Source: Heterostelium album PN500 (Eukaryota > Evosea > Eumycetozoa > Acytosteliales > Acytosteliaceae). From it: a stretch of DNA of 64,000 bases. Of the stretch, positions 25,223 through 37,574 are shown one piece after another (positions within the stretch are counted from its first letter, which is position 1; each line of letters starts with the position of its first letter). A model generated the notes under the pieces. It was not told the origin of the DNA. It did no database searches and saw only the letters and a program-made list of their open reading frames with translations. The stretch is from assembly GCF_000004825.1 (NCBI RefSeq), contig NW_008805065.1, positions 1,426,001 to 1,490,000 on the forward strand, read 5' to 3'. The position numbers and the translations under genes were made by a program.

Positions 25223-27143
25223 ATGGTTAGATTATTTGGAAACTCAAAATGTAGGATAGGATAATCATTGTTATTAGATTATTATGTAACTGATTATTTT
25301 TTATTTAAAATCAATTTAAATTATAATTATTATTATAGCGAATGATATAGATATCAGTCGACCAAATCAAATGACACATAAACTTCATTTGGATGGTGAT
25401 CTAAATTGGAAGTCACCTGAATCATTCAAGTTTGAAGAGATGTTGGGTGAAGGTTCATTTGGAACTGTCTATAAAGCGGTGCAGAAAGACACAGGATCAA
25501 CTCTAGCAATAAAAGTGTTCACCTCGAAAGAAGAGACGACAATGATCAAGCGAGAGATTGAGATTCTAAAGAAATGCAAGAATAGACACATCGTTAGCTA
25601 CTTTGGAAGTTGTAGTCCACGCCCCGATGAACTGTGGATTCTCATGGATTTCTGCGGACTCGGCTCGGTCTCTGACATTATGAAATCACTCAATAGAACA
25701 CTGAAAGAACGTGAGATTGCACTGATTTGCAAACAAGCTCTCGATGGATTGATCTATCTACACAACAATCATATCATTCATCGTGATGTGAAGGGTGCAA
25801 ACATCTTACTGGCTGAGGATGGCACCGTTAGAATCGGTGACTTTGGTGTATCGTCACAGATTATCTCCACCTTTTGTAAAGGATCGATTGCAGGTACTCC
25901 CTACTGGATGGCTCCGGAAATATTGAAACAAGATGCCTACTCTAGTAAAGTTGATATTTGGTCACTTGGAATAACAGCTATCGAATTGGCTGAAGGTGAA
26001 CCACCGTATGTATAAATATAATAATAATAATAATAATCATATAAGTGGTGGTGATATCTAATTATATATATCTATCTATTATTATTTAAACTTAGTTTAT
26101 ATGATGTTAATCCAATGAAAGCAATGTTTATGGTACAAAGAAGAGCACCACCAACATTAAATGACCCAAAGAAGTGGAGTAAGGAGTTTGTATCATTTCT
26201 TGAATGTTGTTTGGTTAAGGAGATCGATAAGAGAGCTTCACCAGAAACTTTAATGGAACATCCATTCATTCAATCTGCAAAACCAGATGCTCTCAAAGAT
26301 CTAGTTGCAACAGCGATTAAAAATAGAAAAAGAGTAAGTGTGAATAAACATTATATTATAATATTAAAAGAGATATTTATACTCATTATTTGTTTGTTTA
26401 TTTGTTTATTTATTTCTATAGAAATCAAAAAATCAAAAACCAATAACAGAGGAAGAGATCGATATGTTGTCTGGACCAATAACATCATCTGCCACTGTAA
26501 TTCTAGATGATGATGATGATAGCAGTGTAACAAAGCCAAAGAATAATGAAAGTGGATCGATAATATATAATAATGAATCATCTAGATTTAAACCAAGTAT
26601 GATTAGCAATAACAATGGCAATGGCAATGGTAAAGATAGTAATGAGAGTGGATCGATTATATATCACGATCCAACCGATACATCGAATGGTAGATCACAA
26701 TTCACAATGGGAACAATGAAAAGAAAACAACAAACAATGGCATCAGACGATACTAGAAATGCCAGCAACACTGTGATAATCAACAAAACCATTAGACAAT
26801 CAGTGCTGTTTGAAAAAGGAACACTGTTGGCTGAAACACTCAAAGAATATACGCACACATTAAACGAAAAGACAAACACACAAATAGATAAAGTCCCAGT
26901 AGTAAAGAATTTGAATAACATTCAAAGACAGTAAGTTGATCAACATTAAACTAAATTAATTAACAATTACTAATTATTCGTTCGTTTCATCAAACACAAT
27001 TTCTATTAATTAGGATAATGATATTTAGTATTGTATTTTTAATATTGTTTGTAATTATAACAGTTATCAGGAAATTGATCACACCTACTCCACCAAAACC
27101 AATAAACACACCAAAAGATGTAAGTATAAACAATTTATTTTAA
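25223..27143 (+). CDS. MST/STE20-family Ser/Thr kinase with C-terminal membrane anchor
   Basis: Five exons join in frame: 25223-25250, 25339-26005, 26096-26333, 26422-26930 and 27014-27143, 523 residues. The kinase domain runs from about 39 to 300: glycine loop GEGSFGTVYK, catalytic Lys68 in LAIKVF, HRDVKGANILL, DFGVSS, and the STE20 activation segment GSIAGTPYWMAPEILK. Domain order and EPPLYDVNPMKAMF place it near MST/Krs (Hippo-type) and severin kinases. The C-terminal third is Asn/Ser-rich. The last exon encodes a hydrophobic helix (IMIFSIVFLILFVIITVIRK, about 482-501) followed by 22 residues, predicting a tail-anchored protein. No SARAH domain was recognised. The 3' end is 56 bp from the convergent UCH gene. 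Confidence 0.9.
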
Positions 27144-27199
27144 CAAAAAGTTAATTACTATATAATAATAATAATAATAATAATCGAATTATTAACTTT

Positions 27200-28252
27200 T
27201 TACTTCTTTTCTTCATTTTCCTTTTGTTCTTCTTTTTTCTCTTCCTCTTCTTCTTCTTCTTCTTCTTCTTCACTCTGACTCTTTACCAAACCCATTAAAT
27301 TGAATCTAATTTCCTCAGGATTTTCTTCAATCATTTTTTGAAGGACTTTAGATACGTCCTCCAAGAATGTAGCTTCGGTAGTGGTCGAATGATTGATTGG
27401 GAATGGTTTTCTGCCATCCAATTCATATAAATGTCCATCAACCTATTAATTTTAGGATTGAAATCAATTTAGATTTGGAAATATAATAAAATAAAAAGAG
27501 AATTTAATTAAATTAATAAATAAAAATAAAAAAAAAACAAAATATATATAAATAGATTAATCTTTTGTCTTGTCTTACATTTACAAATGAAACAAAATGT
27601 AAAATTACAGGCTCATCTTCATCTGGAACACTACTTTGACCTTGGAGAGCAGAGATTTCATGTGATTTCTCAATCTCTGTGTTGAGTGCCAGTGCTGTGG
27701 CACGTTGCTCTACATTGAGATTGGTGGTGGTATTCAAAAAGTTCTTAAAGAATCCATCTTTGAATTTGATGACATTTGCATTGTTGAGAACCGAATGAAC
27801 TACACCGATCGTTCCACAGGCATTTCCGATGTATTGTTTCATAAAATATACTTTATCACTAACTATTTGTCCTTTACTTTTGATGTCATCTTCCAATTTA
27901 TATCTTTGTTGTTCGTACTATTATTAATAGTAAGAGATAAAGTAAGTAAATCAAATTAAAATCAAAAAGAAAAAGTTGATAATCTATAACATACGCTGTT
28001 GGTGATTGGGAATAACAACAATACAGCAATACAAGGCTTTGGAACCATATCTAATAGCTCTGAATCAATACCATAGATGTCACAGAACTCCCATTCCTCT
28101 GGTACACCAAGATTCTGCATGAATGAAGTCAATACCTCTGGATTAGCTTCCAAAGGTACCCAATTCTTTTGAGTCTCGTAGAGTTCTTTATTTTCATGTG
28201 GTTGATGATCTGATGAGGTTTGTTGTTGTGATGATGTTGTTGAATCTGACAT
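27200..28252 (-). CDS. Ubiquitin carboxyl-terminal hydrolase, UCH (C12) family
   Basis: Three exons join in frame: 27995-28252, 27579-27917 and 27200-27442, 279 residues. It cleaves short C-terminal adducts from ubiquitin. Signatures: [20 protein letters not shown] near residue 30, the active-site cysteine in [20 protein letters not shown], and the catalytic His and Asp in [10 protein letters not shown] at the start of the last exon. This matches the UCHL3 type rather than the longer UCH37. An N-terminal Gln/Ser extension (about 25 residues) and a highly acidic Glu/Lys tail of about 25 residues after the catalytic core are extras. All key catalytic residues are present. Confidence 0.93.
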
Positions 28253-28460
28253 TTTGTTTTAATCTAATTATACCTAATTATTACTATTACCTTATTTATA
28301 CTTATATATATTCTATCTATCTATTATAATATTTATTGATAAAGATTGTATTTATTTTGGTTACAAAAATAAAATAAATTAAAAAAATATCACAATTTCA
28401 ATCAAATTGTTGTGAATTTAATTAAAAAAATAAAATTTGAGAAATTTGTTGGTTATTTTT

Positions 28461-29569
28461 TTATTGATGTTCAAAAGTTGTATGTAAAATATTATAGTTG
28501 ACTCCCATGCCAGGTATTGGTTTTAAACTGATGCTGTTGATACCATTTAATTCTACTTCCTCTCTACTCTGATTCACCCAAACCGGTTTGTAATTACTAT
28601 TGTTTCCACTGTTTCTATTATTATTATTATTACCTGGTGGATGCAGAGGATCTATATTCAATTGATCTGCATTGTCAGATACAAGTGAATCTTTTACATT
28701 CGATAGTTGATAAATATTTATTTGAAACTTATTATCTAGAATTAAAAATGTAATAAAATAAAAAGTTATTGTCAAATTTTGTTTAATATTATTAAAAGAG
28801 TTAGTTTTTATCTAAATGTAAACATACTGTTACCAATAACTTTAGGTAAAAATGCTTCAGATGTCAACAATCGATTTAAATAAGATCTAAACGAATCTTC
28901 AATATCAACTATATTTGGTCTACTTATCTGTTGTTGTTGCTGTTGTTGTTGTTGTTGTTGTTGCTTTGCTGGTTGCTTATTTATTGTAGGTGGTTGTTGT
29001 TGTTGTTGTTTATCAATGTTTGCTATTAAATTAAAATAATAATCTTTTGGATCATTGTTATTGTCAATTTGACTATTATCATCTATTACCATAAAGTTAT
29101 TAAATGTAATATTGCTGTTGTTATTATTAATATTATTATTGTTATTGTTATTGCTATTATTATTATTATCTTGTTGTTTATTTAGTTGGAATACAAATCT
29201 CTCTATAGGTCTATCAAACTCATTCAGAATGGATAAAACAACTTTCTCTATAGTACCTTTGATAAGATGAGGTTTTAGACTATCTAATGTTACACCTATA
29301 TAGTTTTTTAACTGTAAAGATCGACAAGAAGGTACTGCAATTCCATATCTTAATGCTCTTTCAAACAGAGCTATATAATCATTTAATTAATATCACATCT
29401 CCATAAGATATAAACAAACAAATTAATAAAAAAAAAAACAAAAAAAAAAAACAAAAAAGTATTTACAAGTATCATAAACCTTTCTTATATAAAGAATTGT
29501 GTGAAAAGATATCTCTAGAAACTCCAATAATAAATCTATATAATCTATATTGTAATTATTATTATTCAT
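28461..29569 (-). CDS. REV7/MAD2L2-like HORMA-domain protein
   Basis: Three exons join in frame: 29467-29569, 28828-29370 and 28461-28735, 306 residues. The start, LLLEFLEISFHTILYIRKVY, matches the opening helix of MAD2L2 (LCEFLEVAVHLILYVREVY), followed by VPSCRSLQLKNYI, LKPHLIKGTIEKVVLSIL and RPIERFVFQL. The last exon carries the C-terminal safety-belt region ending SLKPIPGMGVNYNILHTTFE. REV7 joins DNA polymerase zeta (with REV3) in translesion synthesis and shieldin in vertebrates. About 85 low-complexity residues (Asn and Gln runs) are inserted between the strand FVFQL and the helix DSFRSYLNRLL. The alternative is another HORMA protein such as MAD2, but the opening helix favours REV7. Confidence 0.82.
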
Positions 29570-32365
29570 ATCAATTGACAAGATAAATAAATTTCTATTT
29601 AAATAATAATAAAGAAAATCGTAAAAAAACCTTTGAAGTTTTTTTTTTTTAGTTTTTGATGTTTTTTTTTTAAGAAACAAATTTCTTTCTATCTGCAAAG
29701 GTAATACATATTTCTTGTGATCATATTCAAAACCCCATTAATAGGTTAAGATTATAATCTTGTAAACATTAAAATTTTCAATTCAGATGAATCAAGAGTT
29801 GACCGAACTGTCATCTGATGTTGTCATTTATTTGAAAAAATCTTTTACTTCATCGTCATCAATATAATATTCAAACAAAACATATGTGATGAAAAGTGAT
29901 CAAAGTGCAGTTCATAAGTGATTTGCGATTCAAGAAACAAAAAAACGTGACTGAAATTTTCCACGGTTCAAAAAAGGGTTTCCTTCACTTAAAAACCGTG
30001 AACTCAATCAAAATCCTCTAAATTGAGAAAAAAAAAACCGTGGCATGAGTTTAAAGTGTTGAAAAAATATGAAAACATGTTGTCACATTGAAAATTTTGT
30101 TAAGAATCTTTCTCCAACCATCCACATTTTGTTGATTTTTTACAATTCACAAATAAACAATAAATTCTACACAAACAACAACAACAAGTGGGAATCAGAT
30201 TTATTTTATTTTTATATAAATTTTGTTATGCCCCATCCCTACTCGTCTGTGATGGCGGTGTAATAAACCACTCTTATCACCATCTCTCATTGTATGTTAA
30301 TGTTCATATTGATAATATCAATAATTCTTTCTTAAAACCACGTCCACATTATTTATTTTCCTAACAATTGGAATCAAATCATATTATGCGAAGTGTCGTA
30401 TTGTTGTTGGAAGTTGGGCACTCTTATTTGCCCAAACCATCCAAATACTTGACTTGTGAATGGTTGAGGTAAATCAACTTGGGGTGATCTTTTATGGATG
30501 GTTTTTATTTAAAACCTCATTGCGCAATCCAATGAAATTTTATAATTAACTAATAACAATATTAATAATTTATAAGTAATCATATTTTTGTGGTTCGTTT
30601 CGAGCCTATCACCCAGTGTTCATTGTCAATATTATGACTACAAAAACTTAGAAAAATAATTTTCGAAAAATTTTAAAAAAAACAAAAAAAAAAAAAAAAG
30701 AAAACCGCTAAAAATTGTTTTATTTTTTTTTCCTTTTATGTTTATGGTGTAACTTATGTCTTACTACCCCCTTTTTTTTTTTTTTTTTTTTAAATCAAAA
30801 AAAAAATTAAACACACACAAACAAATTCATTCCAACGTCTTTACGCCACTTTTTCCAAAATTAGTCATAGTCGAGGCTTGATCTGTCAATTGAGAGCCTA
30901 TTTTTAGAGTAACCACCACTATTTCAGTGCAGATGATGGTAAAAATCGAGATAGAAATTTCTATATTCTGTTGTAGAGTGGCGGTTTTAAAAACACGAGA
31001 AGTGTGTTTATGTGGTGTTGCCTAGATTGAGGGGGTGTTTATATGGTTCTCAGGGTATTTGAATTTCTCCTAGATCTTTTTATTCCAAAAACAAAAAAAA
31101 AAAAAAGTTTAGTTTGTCTACCAATATCAATAACAATTTTTTTTTATTTTTTTGATAATTAATTATCCTCACCACAATGTGTTGCGCTTGGTTGTTTTTT
31201 AAACAACATAACACTACAATTGTAGAAATAGTAGTGGTGGTTAGTATTAGCTAAAAACGCTATTGCGCAAATTGACAAGCTTTCGACCAGCATCAGCAGC
31301 CTATTAGCTAGTTATCGTCGAAATAATTATTGTTTCTCAAAAAACAAATTAACAACTGTAGAGTAGTAGGGCGTGGTCTATTGGTCAAAAAAAACCATTG
31401 CATTGTCTTATTAGTCGTTTTAAAGATCCTTTTACTCAACACCAGACCACTAGTTGTCTTTATTTGTTATACTACTACAATTACAATAAATACACTATAC
31501 ACATATCATATCATTATTTATATATCTGTAGATATTTCATAGACCGGCAGTACCAGGCAGACATTTCCTCCTACTCCTAAAATCAATCTATAAAGCGCAA
31601 CCACCATCACAACCACGCCCATCTCTACCAATACCACCAACACAACTTTCGACCACCACACATCCCAAAACAAACTAGTTTCTTAGGCAACAATAACAAC
31701 AACTAAAAAAAAAAACAAAACAATATTTTTTTTTAAACACAATCAAATTCACATCCTAAACCACTACCGCACCTTGTCGACCATCTTGTTACTATTATTA
31801 TTTTATTGTTGTCTTTTAGAAAAGCACCGAATCATAGACATCGTCATCAAACTCATTTGTACACTACAACACAACTGCCTCTCCAAATATAAAACAACCA
31901 GAATCTTTAAAAAATAAAAATTAAATCAATTCACAATTAATCAAACCATCGACCAACACTCTCACCATTCCCAAACCCAATTCCAACCTGTATTCATTCA
32001 AATCAAACCAACACAATACCCAGATCTCGAAATCATAGAAAAACACAACAAACACACGGATATATAACTTTTACATATTTATATAAATAATAATAATAAT
32101 AATATAATTTTATCAACAAAACAACACAGTACATTGTTTCACCAAAGTCACCAACAAACATCACCGACACTCAACAACAACAACAACAAATCAAACAACA
32201 AATCAACAACTCAACTAAACCGAACCACACCAAAACCATTCACTAAAATCGTTTAAACTAGAATTATAATTAAAACCCAATCAATCATATAATCTTTAAA
32301 TGATACAATAGCTCATATTATATTTTGTAAACTATTTATTTATTTAAACAACACGAAATTTCACA
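29570..32365. other. Long divergent intergenic region
   Basis: A 2.8-kb stretch between the minus-strand REV7-like gene and the plus-strand NAC-like gene. It has A/T runs, a GC-richer patch with inverted CCACGGTT/AACCGTGG motifs near 29961-30042, and, from about 31560 to 32360, a C- and A-rich plus strand typical of long dictyostelid leaders. Small open frames at 30069-30263 and 31330-31580 have no support. Confidence 0.5.
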
Positions 32366-34330
32366 ATGTATCCGCATCGACTCCACAACACCAACTATCT
32401 CTCCTATTTAATTAGAAAATACAATGGCGAACATGTAACAATTCTACATGTAGAGATTCCGGAACGTGCAGAAATGGATTCAATTTCATCATTTGAGAGT
32501 AAGTTGATCAACTACTACAAATATATTTATATATAATTTGAAATAAAAATAAATATTAATAATATTTATTTAATATTAGATGGAGAATTTCATTTTGTAA
32601 GAAGAAAAACAGATAATAATAAAAACAATAAAATAAGAAAAAATATTCAAGGAAACTCTTGGAAGCAGAATGGATCAGAAACTAAAATCAAAGCACCCGG
32701 TACCGAAAAGGTTATCGGTATCAAGCGAACCCTCACTCTCCAAGACAAAAAGCGAGATTTCAAATTGTGGGAATTCACACTGGCCGACTCCAACGGAGAA
32801 GAGATCAAGAGTCTGATGTTGCGCCAATTCCTGAGGGATACCAAAGAGAACGACCAAAAGAAAACCTACCCAGATCCCGACAACAATATGATATATTCAA
32901 CACCCGAAGACTATCATAACAACAATAACAATAAGAAGGTCGCTGGCAATGCTTTTGGGAATACTCAGCAACTCACATCAAGTGGCCGAGCCGAAAGTGC
33001 CTCACTACCAAACATAATGCATCTCAACACCCACAATTTCTCAAATACACACACGATGAGTAATCCTTCTCATCATCATCAGCTTTTCTATCACCAGATT
33101 TCGTCTTCTGCGCCATCGTCATCTTCATCCTCTCCGGTACCACCACCTCATCATGGTCATCATCAACATCACTCTCTGCCACACATAGATTATGCCAACT
33201 ATAGTAACAATAGCAATTTTCATCCACTTGGAAACATTCACTATCAGAATCGCAATGATTCTGGATTACCCAATCCACCTGTAAATCCCAATTCCGTCGT
33301 TCCTACAAACTATACATTTGGGAATAACTCCAACTACTCTGCCAACAGAGCTCAACCCACTGGTTTTCATAGTTTAATCTCCGAACCATTGAGTCAATAT
33401 CCTCACATTCAACATCACTTCTCACCACCTCAACATCCTCAAAGTGGTTATGAAAACAATCCATCATTCCAAGCACAATCAGCTTACCAAAATCAAATTC
33501 ATAACAAATCAATGTATCATCCTCAATTCATGTTACAACAATCTCGCGAAGATCAACAACAACAACACCAACAGCAACAACAACAACAACAACAATATAG
33601 AAATGTACATATTCAACAACATCACAACAATAGTAATTCCTCACTCAACCAATTCAATTATCCATATCAACAAGGTACATTATCACCCCCTGCAACATCA
33701 TCTTCATCGTCCGTATCATCGTCATCTTCTTCTTCTTCTTCCAACTCTTCAATTGGACATCCATCAAGTATTCCAATTGGAAATCTAACCTCTTCATCGA
33801 ATAGTGGCTATGGAATATCCAATAGCAACAACAACAACGATTTATCTCTACCGAGAATCTTTAATGGTGCATCTGTTCCTCACAACACAGGTAACCATCA
33901 ACCAACTATGTTCCCACCACTTCCAACCGGTTCGCAATCAAAACACACTCCCAAGAAGCATCGTTCTGATTCCGAACAATATTCGAGCTCGTCATCATCA
34001 TCCTCTGCATCATCTTTTGACAATAGCACATCATCTGCTCCGTCAAACTTTCATCTCGCTCCGCCATTCCAATCTGGATCGGCATCAATCATTCATAACA
34101 TGTTAGGTTCATCCTCAAACACTCCATCACCATCTTCGCCAATCATCACCTACAAGAAGCCGCCTTCACCACCATCACCACCATTCAACAAACAATCTAT
34201 GCACAATCATCACAGTCCCATCACCACCACCACTACAACCACCACAACCACAACCACCGGTGCATCTTCACCCGCTGGCAACAAACAAATCAAAAGAAAA
34301 GAAAATTTCGACAAGTTAGACTTTGCCTAA
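32366..34330 (+). CDS. Putative transcription factor with NAC-like N-terminal domain
   Basis: Two exons, 32366-32498 and 32580-34330, join in frame for 627 residues. Residues about 10-130 are non-repetitive. They carry, in order, LSYLIRKYNGE, a VEIPE strand, EFHFVRRK, a basic loop, NSWKQNGSETKI, VIGIKRTLTL, KLWEFTLAD and SLMLRQFLRD. The order and spacing parallel plant NAC subdomains: EWYFF..R, GYWKATG..I, VGIKK.LVF, W.MHEYRL and W.LCR. The remaining 490 residues are Asn-, Ser-, His-, Gln- and Thr-rich, typical of dictyostelid nuclear regulators. DNA binding is inference from this resemblance; no structure-level check was possible. The long C/A-rich upstream region would suit a developmentally controlled gene. 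Confidence 0.6.
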
Positions 34331-34634
34331 ATTTATAACTTGACGCGCTAAATCTTTCTTTTCCTAAAAATATTTATTAACCATATATTAATTAATAAAT
34401 ATCAATCATTCAGTACACAACTTTATTCAATAGATATATTCGACACAATAACAACCAACCAACCAACCAACAAATTATATATTATTTCACAGAATCCACA
34501 GAATCAACCAATCAACCAAAAAAAATTATAAATAAAATTGTATTATATTATTTATATTAAAAAAATAGCTATTAATTTACAAATTGCTTTATTTATTGAG
34601 TCGTTTAATTAAGTGATTGAATTATTTAAATTAC
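34331..34634. other. Convergent intergenic gap
   Basis: A 304-bp A/T-rich stretch between convergent genes. It includes AACC repeats at 34450-34470 and probable polyadenylation regions for both. No gene is seen. Confidence 0.5.
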
Positions 34635-35327
34635 TTATTCAATGTTATCTTTGATAACTGGTTTCTCACTGATGCAACCACATTTCTTGCAGGTTCTGAG
34701 TGGTTCTTCTTCGTAGAATCTCAAGATGATTGGTTTCAATTCTTTACCTAGGTCCAATCCTTTTACGTTGAATGACTCTTCAAAGAGCTTCTCTTTGCAG
34801 CCTTGACAGAACCAACAGAGACGATCAATAGATTGAGCATTACGTTTTTGTTCAATTACCAAACCAACTGTATCCTTGAAACGTTGTGGTGAATGTGGTG
34901 TATTACCTGGTAACAAGAAACATTCACCTTCACGAATTCTTACATCTTTAAACTGACCATCACTCTTATCGACAATCTTTAATATCATATCACCTTTGAA
35001 TTGATAAAAGAATTCCTAAACAACAATATATAATATTAAAATTTATACGATGATAGGCAATTGTAAGATATATATTATAATATAGATTTACTTACATCAG
35101 TTTGATTGATATGATAATCTGTTCTTTGGTTTGGACCACCAACAATCATAATGACAAAAGTAGAATCAGGGTCATCATATATTAACTTTGCATTTACGGG
35201 TGGTTCTAAAAGATGTTTGTGCTCTTCAACCCACTATTTGTTGAATTAGTAAACTTTTATCAACAACTATACTATTACTAATAACAATATTAATATTTAC
35301 CTTGTTAATATTTAAAGGAGGTAACAT
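34635..35327 (-). CDS. haao: 3-hydroxyanthranilate 3,4-dioxygenase
   Basis: Three exons join in frame: 35301-35327 (nine codons), 35096-35233 and 34635-35015, 181 residues. It opens the ring of 3-hydroxyanthranilate in the kynurenine route to quinolinate and NAD. Cupin-fold signatures include [14 protein letters not shown] with the first iron His, [10 protein letters not shown] with the iron Glu, and [16 protein letters not shown] with the second His. The C-terminus keeps two Cys pairs (CWFCQGC and CKKCGC) that form the rubredoxin-like metal site found in bacterial and yeast enzymes but lost in animals. Length fits the family (about 175-190 for this type). Confidence 0.95.
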
Positions 35328-35618
35328 TTTTCTTTTTGATTTAATATAAATAATGAAATTTCATTCAACACAAAAATTTTAATGTTTAAAACAATTAAAA
35401 TTTTATGTAAAAATTTAAAAAAATTAAAAACAAAATGACAGTATACTGTGAAGTTATATGAAGTTTAGTATCGGAAAAGGAATTCTATTGATATCTAATA
35501 ATATTTTTACTAAGTACCATTTAAAGAAATATTTTTAAAAGTGATAATAGAAAAGATATTATATATAATTTATTTATTTGATAATAAATTATTCATTTGT
35601 TTTTTTTTTTGAATATTT

Positions 35619-37574
35619 TCAGGATGAATCAAATTTTGTCATATAATCAAGAAGAACATTAAAATTTGGTACACCCAAACCTGTCACTGGATCCCATCCG
35701 TCAGATGATTTAAATCCTTTACAACAATGAAATTCATTCGATCCAGTTTTAATATCTAAATTGTAAAATTGGTTAGTTTAGATAGTTCTTTTTATTTTTT
35801 TGGAGTTAATATTAATATTTACCATAAAATGATTCTGGATTTTCTTTAGCAATTTTATATAATAATGGATTAACAAATCCAATGGTTGGTTGATCTAAAC
35901 TTAATCTTTTACCTAGGATAAAAAATTTTAACATTATGTTCTAATTTTTACAGTTTTTAATAAACCTACTGTTAATATTTGATAAAAGACCTGCAATGAT
36001 TGGAGCAGAAGCAGAAGTACCTCCAATTGACATTAAACGACCACGATGAGCTATAATTAAGCTTTCAGAGAATGATGAAACATCAGGATATGCTCTTCCA
36101 GACGAGTTAAACAATTTTTCAAAACTTTTATCTACTTTTTTTGAAAGGTAATTTGAAACAACATCTTCTTGGTATCTAGATTAGAAAATAATATTAACTA
36201 TTAATAATTGATCGTTTTTTAATTAACTTATTCATACTGTGGTCTTGGGAAATAATTTGAAAATCCACCTCCAGAGATAACATCACCATTCATGTTGGTT
36301 CCATCCCAATCTACACCCCCAACCGAGAGAACGAATCTTGATGATGCAGGCCATCCTGGAACATGTGAATCACAGGAGCTTGTACATCCTACACCAGAGT
36401 CACCAGAGGAAAATACCATAGTTCTTCCCATTGCAGCATACTTTTGGAATTCAATGTCAACTCTATCGGTATAAGCCTTTTCAATTGAACTTTCATCGTC
36501 CCCGTAGGATATACTGTGGACATACGGTAAATCTGGGTTCGATGACATATCTACCAACCAATCCAAGAATGGCTCCTGTCCTTCGTGTAATCCACCAGTC
36601 GATACTATCCAAGTGCTTACATTGGGTGCCATCGCAGTGATATACTGAATATCGAGTGCTGTCTCCATTCCAGGTTCGGTCTCTCTGTTTGGACCACGGA
36701 TAGTTGTGATTGCTTTTTGATCCAAACGATAGTGTTGCTGGAACAAATCCAAATCGGATTGGCTGAAATACTCCTCCAAGAACTGTGCAATAGCCTGTGA
36801 GTTTGCTGCATGTGCCGGAACTATCGATGCATTCATAACCTTTCTTACCAGGTACGGACTCACATAGTTTAGTTCCTTCTTTATATTCTCCATTTTATTT
36901 AGTCTCGCAACCAAAGGGAAATGATTGACTCCGCCAATGAAATCGATATGATCCTCAAGCTCCCAGGGTACAGAATATGGATCGAGAGAACGGATCAGTA
37001 TTCGACCTGACTCCTCATGGGTGAATCTCTGATACTCTACTTTCAATAGATCCTGTGCTTTCAAGACATTGACTTTTCCTTTTATAAAATCACCACTACC
37101 AGACAGTCTGAAATTATCAATTCCATTATTCTCCAACCAATTCGATACAATTCTAACACTTTCCTCCGAAGGTTCAACAATTGACTTCACTTGATTGAAA
37201 TTAAGATATTTTCCATAATTTGGATGTTTAACATCACTTACTTCCCATACTATTTTCTCTATATTAGTTTATAATTAACTATTAGAAACTATTTAAAATA
37301 ATATTTTTTTATATTTTAAAAGAATCACTTTACCCAAAGTATTTAAATTTCTTTGCTTTATACCAATAGTAAGTTCAATTTCAGTTTCTTGAATATTATC
37401 GATTCTTTTTCCAACCCATTGGCTTGGATTTATAGAGATTGGTTTGGTATGCTCGACATACTTTCTTCTTGGTAAGAGTGGTGGAGCTGGTACGAAATCT
37501 GACGAATAAACGTAATCTATTATAGAAATTGAAAACACCAAGAGCAATACTATTCTAAAACTATTTAATTGCAT
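35619..37574 (-). CDS. tpp1: Tripeptidyl-peptidase 1 (sedolisin, lysosomal)
   Basis: Five exons join in frame: 37334-37574, 36238-37258, 35970-36175, 35823-35912 and 35619-35755, 564 residues, matching human TPP1. A signal peptide (about 25 residues, VLLLVFSISIIDYVYS) is followed by a prodomain with WEVSDVKHPNYGKYL. The catalytic domain has the Glu and Asp pair in GMETALDIQYITAMAP, the oxyanion Asp in SSGDSGVGC and the catalytic Ser in GGTSASAP. The C-terminal calcium-binding region includes DIKTGSN and DPVTGLGVPNF. It removes tripeptides from protein N-termini in lysosomes; loss in humans causes CLN2 disease. All catalytic residues are intact. Confidence 0.96.
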
